NCBI GenBank assembly: GCA_015698045.1
Contig: BLAL01000297.1
Location: forward strand, 124,001 to 188,000
Reading direction: 5' to 3'
From: Rhizophagus clarus
Taxonomy: Eukaryota > Glomeromycota > Glomeromycetes > Glomerales > Glomeraceae
Length of the DNA stretch: 64,000 bases
Within the stretch, counting starts at the first letter, position 1. Each line of letters starts with the position of its first letter. Below are positions 1 to 12,480 of the stretch, piece by piece. Position numbers and translations under genes: made by a program. The notes beneath the pieces were generated by a model. That model made no database searches, was not told the DNA's origin, and saw only the letters and a list, made by a program, of their open reading frames with translations.

Positions 1-760
1 TACGTCCAACACATTAATAATGGAAGTAAAGGCAGACAAATGTTCGTTCTGTACAACATTTGATTGATTATCTTTAATTTTTCGCAAGTAATTTCGAATT
101 TCACGAAGTCTGAACATGACATTAGCATTAATGTAGTTCATGTTTCTATATATTTTCCAAAATCTCGAGATAGATTTATAAAATGAAGTACGACTTTCTT
201 TATCAATTACTTCAACTGATTGTAAGAGTACATATAATACTAGAGACACGGAGTTTCTATATATTGGTTAGAAGTAATAATTGATATATATCTACCAGAA
301 ATTATAATAGTATGTTTGTAAAAAAAAAAATGTATGATACTTACAGAAAAAATTCTAATTGTGCTGTAGTAGAGTCATTATAATGAGTCCATTGATAATT
401 CAAAAGATATTTTGCAGCTTTAAAAGCGAATTCTATCACTATATAATATACAGTATAAGTTAGAAATTAAATGAATTAAGATGAAATCACATGATATCAA
501 GAAACCATACCTTCTTTATCTTCAATTTTCTTATTAGGACGACCTAATGAGCTTTCCATTAAACGAATTGTTTCATATAAAGCATAATTATAAATTCTAA
601 AATAGTTCATATTTTCAGAAAATAAAAATTTAGTACGTAATGCTACCATTTTCTTTATCTTACATTTACACACTTACAAACAATTTTTATCTGCCAACAA
701 ATTGAGAATATCATGATATTTTTTAGTTTGCATATTTAATAAGACTGTGTTCGAAGTCAT
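1..760 (-). CDS. Seven-exon family copy A (partial, runs off left edge)
   Basis: Four exons can be spliced in frame: 678-760, 511-596, 345-438 and 4-256, giving the first 172 residues; the 3' exons lie outside the window. Exon lengths (83, 86, 94) and intron phases match the complete copies at 9892, 15842 and 29015. Exon 4 carries the family motif as ANVMFRLREIRNYLRKIKDN but is 51 bp (17 codons, in frame) shorter than in two of the complete copies. Donors are GTAAGT, GTATGG, GTAAGT and probably GTA. The start ATG is the family start (MTSN, as in the copy at 13639). No known domain recognised. It may be functional, since no stop or frameshift is visible in what can be read. Confidence 0.7.
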
Positions 761-3479
761 AACTTTTTTTTTTCTTTTTGAAAGAAACAAATAATCACTT
801 GCGAATAATTGGTATCTTGAGTAAGAAATATATAAATATTATATGTTGTTCTTTCAGTAATTTCCATTGTATTACATTCAAATTATTGTTAATATTATAT
901 ATAGTAATATTTCTGGTGAACCTGATTTGTGGCGAAACGACTGCATCAGTTTTTGTTACTCCGAAACTCCAAACTCGGTGAACAAATTATCACGTGCTGG
1001 ACATTTTACTTTTGATTTTTGTAAACTTTTCTCGCTCACGAAAACAATTAGTTTACGGTTATTATTAAATTTGTAAATAATTTAAATTAATCGATAAACT
1101 AGGGTTTGTTACATGTTGGGGGACTTCGTCCTCCCACTTGTTGTGTTGAATATTAACGCTTAATGGTGCGGTGAAATCTCTAATTTAATACCGTACTAAA
1201 CAAATTAGATAAAATTTATAGGAGGCGAAATTATTGTAGATGGAATTTAAGTAGAATTTTATTCCAACACTTTAAATAGGTAGCCCATTACTCGATATTT
1301 CTTCTAGCCTTGCATGTTCAATTTTACTATAATCCTCTGACCCACTGAAAATACATCCGGTTGAAGAGATAAAGTCTTTACAACTACATCATTCCAAGAT
1401 TCACACCTGCTTAAGGCGAGATAAGCCTTTTCTTTGCATTCTCTGTAACCAACAATATGAGGTGCATTCAATACATTTTCTGAGATAAATTATTTGAACT
1501 ATCTTGAAGCTTCTGATATAGTATGTATATTATATGAGGACACAGATAATACAAATACAAATACAACTGAGTCCAGCCTCAAAAGTTTTAAACATTTAAT
1601 TTTACTAAAAGCTTCATACAAAATTGGCATACAAGTTCAAATTTTACTATATTATATAAATTACGATATTTAAAAATCCAACAATTACATTTTAGAGGTT
1701 TTTATACTGTTTAATTTATCCTAATAATATGAATCTAACAATATAAAATTTATATTTGAAGCATAAATATTACTAGGATTGTAGACTTTTTTTTTGGAAA
1801 ATTAAGCTAAAGTTAACAATATGACGAATTACACTGATTTTTAGAAATATAATTATGTAATAAATATATAGTAATAGTAAATTAATTTTTTATGTCATTG
1901 CGAAAAAAATTGTGAAATTTGATTCACTAAATATCAATAAATCAATAATATAAAATGGTATACCAGTAATCAAAACTTCGGAATTTTTAATTTTAATTAA
2001 TATTAATGTGATATTGATATACTATTGCCATTGTAATATTGTACAATGATTTTTTTTACTATTAAATTAATTAGCCTATTTATACTATAAAAAGAAGAAT
2101 GAAATTTTTTTTAGAAAAAATAATTTTGCATAAACCATAGCAAGGTTATATATTTTTGTTATCTAATAAATGACAATGACTAAAAAAATCTTAAAAAATT
2201 AGGGCAATTAAATAAACAAATTATATCATCTTTTTTGTTTACTAATTTTTAATTTATAATAATTATTTTATTTTAGTATAGTCTTCATTGATGCTAGCAA
2301 TTTATATTTTACTAGCTAGAAAAATTTTTTTCATTATGAACAAAATAAATGTTAAAGATAATTGACTATAATTCAGTTTGTCTTATGCAGTACTAATAGC
2401 TAATCAATAATATTTTTTTCAATTTATTTTAAAGAAAAAACAATTAGTTGTGTAATTTTTTCACTATATATCAATTATCTAACACTTTTTTAGATTAGGA
2501 ACAAAAAATTTGACAAATTAATTGTTGACTAATACTTAATTATTTTAGGTTAAAAAACTAAAGGCCAAATATATAAAAAAAAATAATCACGTAATTTTTT
2601 TTTACCAATGTTTAATGACTGCCGGATTTTACCAATTTTTTATCAAATTAACTAATACTTTTTTAGAAAAAAATTGGCATAATGCTGATTGTCTGATTGA
2701 AAACAAAAAAAAATTTATTGCGTAGTGCTGATCATCTGATTAGCTGACAAATTTTTTTTAATCCGTATAAAATGTATAATGTTGATCATGGAAATTACCG
2801 AATTTTATTTATTTTTTTTTGCCATAAAAAAAATCCCTTTTTTTCTCCCTCAATAAAAAACATATTTAAAGAACCTCTGTACCGATAAAAAACTGAAGGG
2901 GAACAATTAAAAGATATTAAATAACAGATAACAGATATTAGTTAATAGTTAATTTGATAATTAATAATTAATAATTGTTAATTTAATAATTGATAATTAT
3001 TAATTTAATAATTGATAATTATTAATTAATAATTGTTAATTTAATAATTGAATAAATAATTATTATAAAAATGGTTTGTGAAAATCCTTCTTTTTCTGTA
3101 TATTGGAAGGCAATGATCTGCATTTTTGTGTTATACAAATTGCTCAATAAGGCTAATATATTACCATAATTGCATTAGACCTAGTCGGTTTTTTCCAACT
3201 AAAATTTAATTATTGTTAATCATCTAAGGTATAGTATTTGACGTATTTGACCCACTCAAATTGTTACTGTAAATACTAACTTCCGTAATTGAGGTAAATA
3301 ATCGCAACCAATAAATTTATATATACAAAAATTTCAAAATTTAATCAATGGGATAATATGAATTACTAATAAGAATTACGAATTCACATTTACAGAGTTG
3401 AATTTTTAAAGGTTTACGAAAGAAGCTTATCAACTAAATATATTGAGCAGAGTATTATGATTTTAAATTGTCTTAAATC
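761..3479. other. Intergenic, AT-rich; no gene seen
   Basis: No supported gene. Positions about 840-1070 upstream of copy A resemble about 6905-7090 upstream of the relic copy at 6905, so flanking DNA was duplicated with the gene. A short GC-rich hairpin (GGGGGAC-TTC-GTCCTCC) lies near 1118-1136. The rest is very AT-rich, with many T and A runs. Confidence 0.5.
2938..3066. repeat. AT-only tandem repeat, 22-bp unit
   Basis: A perfect 22-bp duplication occupies 2978-2999 and 3000-3021 (unit TTAATTTAATAATTGATAAT plus TA). It is embedded in further imperfect copies of TTAATTTAATAATTG. No coding potential. Confidence 0.75.
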
Positions 3480-3745
3480 TACTTAGAAAAATCTTATTTT
3501 TAAAGGACTACTATTTCCTTTTCAATAACTTTTTCAATTATTTAACGTCTAATAAGACCAGGTTCGATATCTTCTCCTGTTCAACAATTTCAATTATTTC
3601 TTCAGCTATCTCCTCTCCTGGCTCTTGCGTTCCTCTAATTTTATGTTATAAATATACTTTGAATAATTATTGATGGTAACGTTATCTGATTGTTATAATC
3701 AGGTGATAATACAGTATTTTAGATAATAATTCGTCACAAAAACTT
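3480..3745 (-). pseudogene. Relic of last exon of seven-exon family (copy E, 3' end)
   Basis: The plus-strand text resembles the 3' end of the complete copies. Near 3480-3540 it matches the stop region of the copy ending at 15842 (ACTTAGA...GGGCTACTTC...CATTT pattern). Near 3680-3720 it matches the copy ending at 9892 (TTATAATCAGGTG.TAA.A.TATTTT). The reading frame is broken. Its distance from the exon relics at 5960-6905 fits the 3.4-3.7 kb span of a complete gene, so both pieces probably come from one dead copy. Confidence 0.45.
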
Positions 3746-4499
3746 AAAACATATATAATTTTCAACTCCTCTAACAACATTACACCGTTTTCTATAAATC
3801 TGTAAGTATGTACCGTATATTATAATTTTGAGAATTGGAAACTTTGTAATTTTAAACGATAATTAAGTTAAAGAAACTTATTCAATCCCAAATTTTTGGT
3901 GGCAAGATAAAAAATAGTTTAGAAAACAAAAAAATTGAATAATGAGGTAGGAGAAACCTTCGTACCTTCTTCATGTTTCGATCATATCACTTGCACCTGA
4001 ATAATCAGTAGTATAAAAAATGAAATTTTTAGCACATTTCATCGATCACAATTAAATTATTTTTTAAGATAGCCGTTTTGCCAGTCTTTTCGGTCTACAA
4101 ATAATTGTGGTCAGATTCAAAGATACATAGCGTAAACTCAATGTAAATATATTTGCGACTTAAAGGAAATAAATTTGCTTTCTTTGATTGTTAATCGCTC
4201 TGAAATCGTTTGCTTCCTAACAGTTAAAATAAAAATTTCACTTTGGCACCGAAACCCATTTGGTTTTCATCCTGGGTATCAAAATTGCCTCCCAGTATCA
4301 GCAAAAAAGATATACAATCTAAATATATTTTTATATTGCTTAAGATTGCAAACTAATTATGAGTGCCTCTATATTAAGTTTGACTAGTATTGCTCCTAAC
4401 CCGTGAGGCAAGTCAAGCAACATATTTAATATTATCCTCACTTAAATTTGAAATAGAATTGGCTGTAATCGATTTAAATATTTAAATTCATATTTATGG

Positions 4500-5560
4500 C
4501 ATTTATGTCATCCGTTGAATATTATCATCACTAAGACGGAAAAAAAGGTCAAACTTTTCTCGTTTTTCAGCTGTACTATCGGAGTGTAACATCATCGGGT
4601 TACACATACTGTATATTAGCACCCTTGTGATGCAGAAGCACAGAAGCCGTAAAGATATGTAGGAATAGATGCTTTTCGATACATCAATGGGATTTTGCGA
4701 TATGGGTCTCCAATTCATCAAAAAGGTTTCGCAATGCCTCTTTATACTTCTCATCCTTCGTGTTACACACTACCACATGCTGTGATACACGTCAATACTA
4801 GGATTCGAGTTGTCGCTAAGCCCATATAGTTCACACACTTTCAGGAAGGTCCATTCGTTAAATTGTTCCGATGAATACAGTAAACTTGAAGCTGTTTTTT
4901 GCTACGAACAGCTGGAGAATTCCGCAAAGTCTCGATCAGTTTGAGAAGAGTATTTTCCGCTTTGAAAACTTTTATTCAATAATGATCAAGCAACGAAAAG
5001 CATTGTACAATTATCTAACTATAAATTTTAAGTAAAATTTAAAATATTCATCTGATTTCATTAAAATTATTAGTGTTTAACCACATAGAGCAGATTTTCC
5101 ACGGCCTGTTTGACCAATTAAAGTTCCATTTGTAATTTTTATCTTTTCCTGTTGGTCATATTATAATCCACTACTATAACAACTAACAAGGATATAAATG
5201 TTAATATCTTTTTGCAGTATAAGGGGAAAAGCAAAAGACTTACTCGTAATGATAACTTTGTATTTTTTTTTTTTTGCAATATAGGGAAAGAGGCTGTAAT
5301 TGTTGAAAGCCCGGAGAGACCTGATTACAAATCAAAAGTTACTAATTTAGATACCAAATAAAAATAAACATGATTCTAAGTAAATACCAGTTAATCTAAA
5401 CAACTGTATTTGTCCAATTATCTTTTTGGACGGTTTTTGGCATATTATTAAGTCCATCGACTTTGTTCTTTACATTCCCGATATCATTTTGTAAATTGCA
5501 GAACTTGTTATTTAATTTGTCAGAAAAACTATGTCTTTAAGTAGTACGTCATTATGGTGG
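4500..5560 (-). pseudogene. Relic of P-loop NTPase with coiled coil (AIG1/GTPase-like?)
   Basis: On the minus strand, 5092-5115 encodes GQTGRGKS, a canonical Walker A/P-loop, in the context KITNGTLIGQTGRGKSALCG, followed at once by a stop. Upstream in reading direction, about 5410-5545 encodes a polar coiled-coil-like stretch (NDIGNVKNKVDGLNN). Downstream, 4503-4900 has broken open frames. A coiled coil followed by a P-loop recalls AIG1-like GTPases, which are abundant in Glomeromycotina, but that assignment is inference. It lies between the two pieces of dead family copy E, so it may have been inserted there. Confidence 0.3.
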
Positions 5561-5959
5561 TTGAAGCGATGCCATTAGGTTATGAGGAGAGATTAGTGGG
5601 ATTTTTGTAGAAATTTTTTTTTTTTTCAATGAAGAAACGATTGATATTATGGATGTTTGGCTTTATATATTAATCAAACTGATAATGACGCATTAAATTT
5701 TTTTTTCCTTAAATAATCGATTTAAAAGAAAATCGTCATTATATCCAAATTTTGACACATGAACGTCATAATGCGAATCTGCAAAAAACAAATAATTGTA
5801 GCGCACACGTAATTACAAAATTTCGTTCAGAGAATCTGAAATTAGTCACGTGCATGTCTAATTGCAAATTTTTGTATAATAATTTAAATTTCATAGTAAA
5901 TTTATCACGTAATTAGGTCATTTTAAGGTCACTTCAAGTTCAAGGTACACTATTTATCA

Positions 5960-6905
5960 ATACAAAGAGTGGTGGAAGGATTACTGGTTGCTAATAAAAT
6001 TTCCAAAAAAAAAAAGAAGAAAAAAAAAAAGTTTGAAAAAATGTTAAATGTAATTTATACTACTTACCCTTCAGACTTAAACACTTTATATTCAAGGTTA
6101 TAATAATTATTTTTTTCTTTTTACTCTTTCAAAATCGTTAGTCGATAGTTTACGCGATTTTTTAGTTTTAGTTTCTTGGTGAATTTTTGATATTATCTAA
6201 CTGATTATTTAAGATTGTTGATGTAATCTTAAGCAAGTTTCATTCATTTCTTCCAAATCCCAACATAAATTAAAATAACGCAATGATATAAAAAAAAAAA
6301 TCAATTGTGGTGAGATATAACATGTGAAAGAAAAGAAATGTTTATTTATTTATTACTTACGTTCAAACATTAGTGATGGAAGCAGGAGCAGGCAAATATT
6401 AGCTCTGCTCAATATTAATAATAGTTTCAATGATTATGTTAGTACTTGTTGATGCAACATTAATTGATCCTTAATTTATCGCAAGCAAATTCGAATTTCA
6501 CAAAGTCTGAACATGATTAGAATTAATGTAATTTGAATTTATATATTTTCAAAATTTTGAGACAGATTTATAAAAAGAAGTATGATTCTTTACCAATAAT
6601 ATGAGAGAGTACGTATAATATCGAAGACGTGGTATATATAATAGTATAACTGATTAGATGAAACGATCGATATTTGAATCTTTGCGTTGCACTTTGTAGA
6701 AAACATTCAAATTATGCTATAGCAGTCATTATAATGAGTCCATCGAAAAACCGAAAGATATTGTGCAGCTTTAAAACGAAATTTAAATATATGAAAAAAA
6801 AAATACCTTATACAATGTTACGCACTGCTAAATATCACCATACACTAACAATTAGAGAGTATCTTGATATTTTTTGATTTGCGTATCTAATACGACTGTG
6901 ATCGA
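5960..6905 (-). pseudogene. Relic of seven-exon family copy E (exons 1, 3, 4, 5)
   Basis: Remnants are collinear with the complete copies: exon 5 at about 6066-6275 (still followed by a GTAAGT donor), exon 4 at about 6361-6641, exon 3 at about 6706-6791, exon 1 at about 6840-6905. Exon 2 is not recognisable. In exon 4 a 2-nt loss in the region encoding the conserved ANVMF motif shifts the frame, and an insertion interrupts the 3' part. Exon 1 has lost its ATG. The flank beyond exon 1 resembles the flank of copy A. Confidence 0.7.
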
Positions 6906-8538
6906 GGTATAAATATATGTTTCTTTCGACAATTTCATGATGTATTGCCTCACTGTGTGTGGCATAGTAATGTTTCGGACAAACCTGTTTTGTGACAGGT
7001 GAAAGTTTTAGTTTTGGCTATTTTGAACCGAGTGAACGAACCTAAAATAGCAGGTGTATGTTTTTCTGTTAGATATTTGATTATTTTAAACTTCAAGATA
7101 TTATTAAATCTTTCAAGTTCTAATTGCAGGTTATACTATACATCGCGTAGCATTTCACCAGATTATTCTTACTTCACGAAATCCAATTATACAACTGATG
7201 TTTCTACTAAGTAATTCGAAGAATTCGTTTAAAATTTAATGCATAACCAATAATATTTGTAAGTATCGCGTTTCTAATAAAAAGTTGTAGATTATTTTCA
7301 AAAATTCAAGTATCTGCATTAGAAGTAAGATTAAATTTTCTGGAATTTTATGTAGCAACAATACAGTACATTACTATTGGTAAGATAGATATTTGCAGTA
7401 GGAAAATAAGCTAAGACATAAGCAATAGCTTGGAATAGCTAGCTACAAATAACTCATATGTTATTATATTTGATACAAAAATTGTACTAATAATACGCAA
7501 CTTACAATAATCAAACTTTAACTAAAAAAATACTCATGTTTTACGCAAGCATATATTTCGGCGTTTATGCATTACACATGCATGGACTAAGCCTCTCATT
7601 TAGAGAATGAATAATATATATCAATGCAGATATTAAGTGCAACACGAAACATGAGAAATATTTTTTAAGCATATAATTGCGGCATAGATACTACGGCATA
7701 ACCCTACGAACTACGTAATCCTACACTATAGGTTGTCCATAGGGTATTTAATTGACGAAAAAAGTCTCAATCGATGATTTGATCGATCACACAAACACAT
7801 ATCCATTGTAAAATTTATTAAAATTTATTAAATTTTATTTCTAAACTTTAAAAAAATTAACTTTAATCTTATTAAATTTATACAAAAGAATCATTTGAAC
7901 CTGAGCCATTATTTTTAGATTGTAAACAGCAATGAACACAAAGCAAGAACTCAATTCAGATACAAAGTCCACCTTAACACCACTTTTTACGATCTTCATG
8001 ATAATGTTTGAATATTTACGTTTTTTGTTCTTGTCTGACATTTTATTTATATAATTCTTTTCTAAATTAATAATTATAGATAAAATGTACAAAAGGTGCC
8101 TTTAATTTCCTTATAATGTTTTACACAAATATCATATGTTTAATTTGATAATTCACATAAAAAAAATTACATATTATTATTATACAGTCCTGTTGGGACT
8201 ATCATTTTATGCTGTACCAATATTCCATACTATCCAATATATTAAGAACCAATTAATTTAATATTAGAATCTGAAAAATTTAATCATTGGTGGTCATTTT
8301 GGTTCGGATATATTTGTATAGGCACTTTATTATTTATTAAGCATACTCAATATTGCATCATATTACTATTATCGATTAGCATGGGTAAATTGATCAATCA
8401 ATTTAGGCAAATTTGATCGATCAAATATCAATCAAAGTTAGTTCAATTTTGATCGAGGCTGAAAACTTATGATCGATTAATTGATTGACTCAATCAATGA
8501 TCGATCTTACTCGACTCGATTAAGAACCCTAGTTGTTA

Positions 8539-9017
8539 GGGTGGTACACGGACTAATTATATCAGCAAATTTCATATGAGTTTTTAAATTTTTTTTCAGA
8601 GGGACGAAAATTGCTTAATTTTATTCAAAATATGCATACAAGCGCCTAAGATCTTGACAAGTAAAGTTACGTTAAAATATTTTAGATAATAAATCAAAAT
8701 CCCATTGTTTAGTATAGAACTAGAGATTATTTTATTGATGCTTAGCATTATTGTAATAGTTAAACATAAAAAATAACAGTGTAGAAATACTTTTATAGGT
8801 CAGGAAAATTGTTTTCAACAAAAATGAGCAAAAAAGGAGAGAAAATGCAAAGGTAGAATCAATTTTGATATTACAATAAAATTAAATATTAATTAATCGG
8901 TCCATATCCCAATGTCCCACCCTACTTATCAGTGTAAGTGTGTAACATAAAAATTCTGATCATATTAAAACGAACAAGGCTGCTGCTATAGTTTTGATTA
9001 ATTAGTCTGTGCCACCC
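8539..9017. mobile_element. Inner MITE with TA flanks, 479 bp
   Basis: The ends are inverted repeats: GGGTGGTACACGGACTAATT at the left and, reverse-complemented, GGGTGGCACAGACTAATTAA at the right. Both ends abut a TA dinucleotide (8537-8538 and 9018-9019). A TA target-site duplication is typical of the Tc1/mariner superfamily. There is no coding capacity, so it is a MITE. It sits inside the outer inverted repeat. Confidence 0.55.
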
Positions 9018-9125
9018 TACCTAGTTGTCCATAGCGACCCCCACCTAACCGATGAGGAAAGAAAAACCTCAATTTTTCATTATTCATATAAATCACATGA
9101 AAACTATTTTTTATGACCTATTATT

Positions 9126-9159
9126 TCGTTATAATGAACATATCGTTATAATGAACATA
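9126..9159. repeat. Perfect 17-bp tandem duplication
   Basis: TCGTTATAATGAACATA occurs twice, head to tail, at 9126-9142 and 9143-9159. Confidence 0.85.
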
Positions 9160-9891
9160 AGTAAACTCATTTCATGTCAATTAAAAAAAATACGATTTCA
9201 ATAAATAGTATTCTTTAAATATTAAGTTAAAACCTTTTAGAGTAACATATAAATGCGCTGTTTCAAAATAAAATAAAAAAGATGTTGACTGACACCCCAC
9301 CGCTTCACGCGATGGTTTATCAAAATTAGAAATATTAATCGAGTCGATCAATTATTCGATCATAAATTTTGCCATCGATTAAATTTGATTTAATCGATCA
9401 AATTGCCGCTCAAATTAAGTAAAATAGAGCGTTAAAGTTTTTATGTAAATTATAAAGTATTAATTTTTTTTAAATTATTAAATGATACAATACTCGAGTG
9501 TTTGCCTAATCAGATTGAATGTCAGTATGCTGTATGATATAGTTTTTATGCAATATGAGCCGTAAACACGGATCTATGTCCTCATTTTAATGAAAATAAA
9601 TAAATTTTAAAAAACTAAATTCAAGGGCGAGACGCGTCACCTGCACATTTTAAAGTAAAATGCAGAAATAGCGAACTACAAACGCTTAGATCATTTAGAG
9701 AAGAATTTTGTGAATATTTATTAGGACAACCAATACCCAAAATTATTTTACAGTAGCATTAGATATTACGTGACTTACTGTACATTAGGTTTTTATTAAT
9801 AATACAAAAAAAATAAGATACAAAAAAAAAAAATAATAAATTTCTTCTATATCTTTGGTAGAAAGTAATTAGTAAAAATATTTAAAACTTT

Positions 9892-12444
9892 TCATTTGCC
9901 TGCATTACTGGGTTCCTTTTCATTTACTTTTTCGGTTGAGTTTACCGCCAAACTATTTCTCCTCAATATGTCACTATTAACAGCAGCTTGGTGTGCCGTA
10001 ACGGCTTTATCAACCAAGCTTTCTACTTCCTTAACGATTTTTTTGAATGTTCTGAAAAATGATGAATCTTCGTCTTTACTCTCCTGTTGTACATATATAA
10101 TCTTTTCTTCAATAATCTTAATTATGGTAGTATTATTTAAGTTGCTATAATCAGGTGGTAAAATATTTTTTAATTCACTTATATTATACTCATTATAAGG
10201 AGAGGGTAATGATTCTTTTAACGCAATTATTATATTATCATCTTTTTCACTATCCTTTTCATTATCCTTTTCACTATCCTTTTCATTATCCTTTTCACTA
10301 TCCTTTTCATAATCCTTTTCATAATCCTTTTCATTATCCTTTGGAGGCGGTAGTATTTCTTCACCATTTATTTTATAATTAACTAGATATAGTTCATCTT
10401 CAAACTCTTCTATGCAATTATAATAATCATATAGATAATTTTTAGCTGAGACATCGGGTAAAATCTTCGTATCATTCAAATTATTTATATTTACAACTGC
10501 ATTATCTGAAATAACTACATCATCCAAATGATTTTGGTGACTAAGTATTTCATCAACACTAAGTATTTCATCATCATAAATAATCATCTCATAATTGTCT
10601 ATATATAATGTATCTTCAAATACTTCTATACAATAATTCTTAATGTATTGATTCACACCTTCCACATCATTTACACGGTTTACATCATTCATATCGCTCA
10701 CAGCTGCATCATATAAAATAATTACATTATCATCTAAACATTTCTGATGATTGAGTATTTCATCAACATCAAAAATCACCTCATAATTGTCTATGTATAA
10801 TGTATCATCAAATTCTTCTGTGAAATAATTGCTGTATTGATGATTCGCATCACTCACATCATTTGCATGTTTTACATCGTTAGCGCCGCTCACAACTGCA
10901 TCATAATAAATAATTACATTGTCGTCCAAATATTTTTGATGTCCAAGTATTTCATCAACATCAAAAGACGATTCATGATTATCTACATCATTCACATCAA
11001 CATCTGTATCATCCAAATAATTTTCATGACCAAACTCCTCGATGGATGATATCTCCTCGAAGACTGGTTCCTCCTCGATGGATGATGCCTTCTCAAAGAC
11101 TGGTTTCGCCTCGATGGATGATACCTCCTCGATGGCTGGTTCCTTTTTGATGGTTAATACTTCCTCAAAGTCTGGTTCCTTTTCGATGGTTGATACCTTC
11201 TCGAAGACTCGTTCCTTTTCGATGGTTGATACTTCCTTGAAAACTAGTTCCTTTTCGATAGTTGATACCTTTTCAAAGTCTGATTCCTTTTCGATGATTG
11301 GTACCTTCTCGAAGACTGGTTCCTTTTCGATAATTAATACTTCCTTGAAAACTGGTTCCTTTTCGATAATTAATACTTCCTTGAAAACTGGCTCCTTCTC
11401 GATAATTAATACTTCCTTGAAGATTGGTTCCTTTCCGGTGGCTGATGATACTGGTTCCTCCTTTTCCTTTTCGATGATTGGTTGATCCTTTTCGATAGTT
11501 CTTTCTAAAATTTCTTTTAGTTTTAATAAAATTGATTCGATTTCACTTTCTTTTCTATTTCCATCCTCAATTTCTTTTAATTTCAATAAAATCGGTCCCA
11601 TTTCATCCTTTCTTTTCCTATCTCCTTCTAAAATTTCTTTTAATTTCGAATAAACCTGTTCATCAATAACTTTACCCTCTAACGATTCGATATATTCAAT
11701 TTGGTCTTTTCTTCTCTTTTCCTCAAAAATTTCATTAAGTTTTTCTATAATTGAATGTTCGTTAATAACATCATCGTCTTTTGACAATTTATCATATTCC
11801 GTTTTAATTTCATTAATATTCTTGTAAATTTTACGTCGTTCTTCAAACAATTTGAATACCCCTTCAATAATTTGTTTACGTTGCTGTTGATGATCAATTC
11901 GAGTTGGTATTCTTGGAAATGTCATTCTACGACTTCTCTTCTCAGGAATCGAAGCAGGAGTATCAGGAATAGTGTAATTAGAATTAAAAGTGTAAGAAGA
12001 CAAAGGTCGCGAAGTATTCATAGGGTTTGAAGTAACAGTAGACCAATTATTGAAATTCGATTCAATCTATAAAAGATTAATTTTAGTTAGAAAAAAAGTT
12101 TGTATATTTATTTAATTCTTTTTTTTTTTTTTATTTACCTCATCTTTGATTACTTCTCTTTGAGTATTTTCTTTTATAACATATAGAACTTCTACAGCTT
12201 TAAAAGTTAATTGTTTTTTTACATGAGTTTCAATTATTTCATTACAAAAAGGAATGATTTTTACATATATATATTTTCTTATTTGCGGGTAAAATTCTTC
12301 AAGAATTCGTTGGATCAGATGTAAGTAACCAATTAAAAGAGTATCGATATTGTCAGGTAAAGAATATCCCAATGCTTTCCTAGAAAAAAGGACAGAAAGG
12401 ATTATTTGTTGTTAATAAATTTCGCGCTTTTATTTATTCTGTTC

Positions 12445-12480
<36 letters not shown>

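Larger units (their letters stand above)
8395..9420. repeat. Outer inverted-repeat (MITE-like) element
   Basis: The left arm, best seen at 8468-8500 (TATGATCGATTAATTGATTG then ACTCAATCAAT), is matched in inverted orientation by 9334-9364 (ATTAATCGAGTCGATCAATT then ATTCGATCATA). Weaker similarity extends outward: GGCAAATTTGATCGATCAAA near 8407 against the reverse complement of 9395-9415. The element is interrupted by the inner element at 8539-9017. No transposase frame is visible, so it would be non-autonomous. Confidence 0.5.
6906..9891. other. Intergenic with nested inverted-repeat elements
   Basis: No supported gene. It contains the palindromic elements listed separately (8395-9420) and a short tandem duplication at 9126-9159. 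Open frames at 6999 and 7841 have no codon or domain support. Confidence 0.5.

Noticed and set aside
1118..1136. GC-rich hairpin as a terminator or riboswitch
   Set aside because: Fungal nuclear genes do not use such terminators, and no transcript is placed there; kept only as a note.
11042..11485. 147-residue plus-strand repeat protein (SKTGSFSM units)
   Set aside because: It is the reverse complement of the 36-bp repeats that are read in frame with conserved exons on the minus strand.
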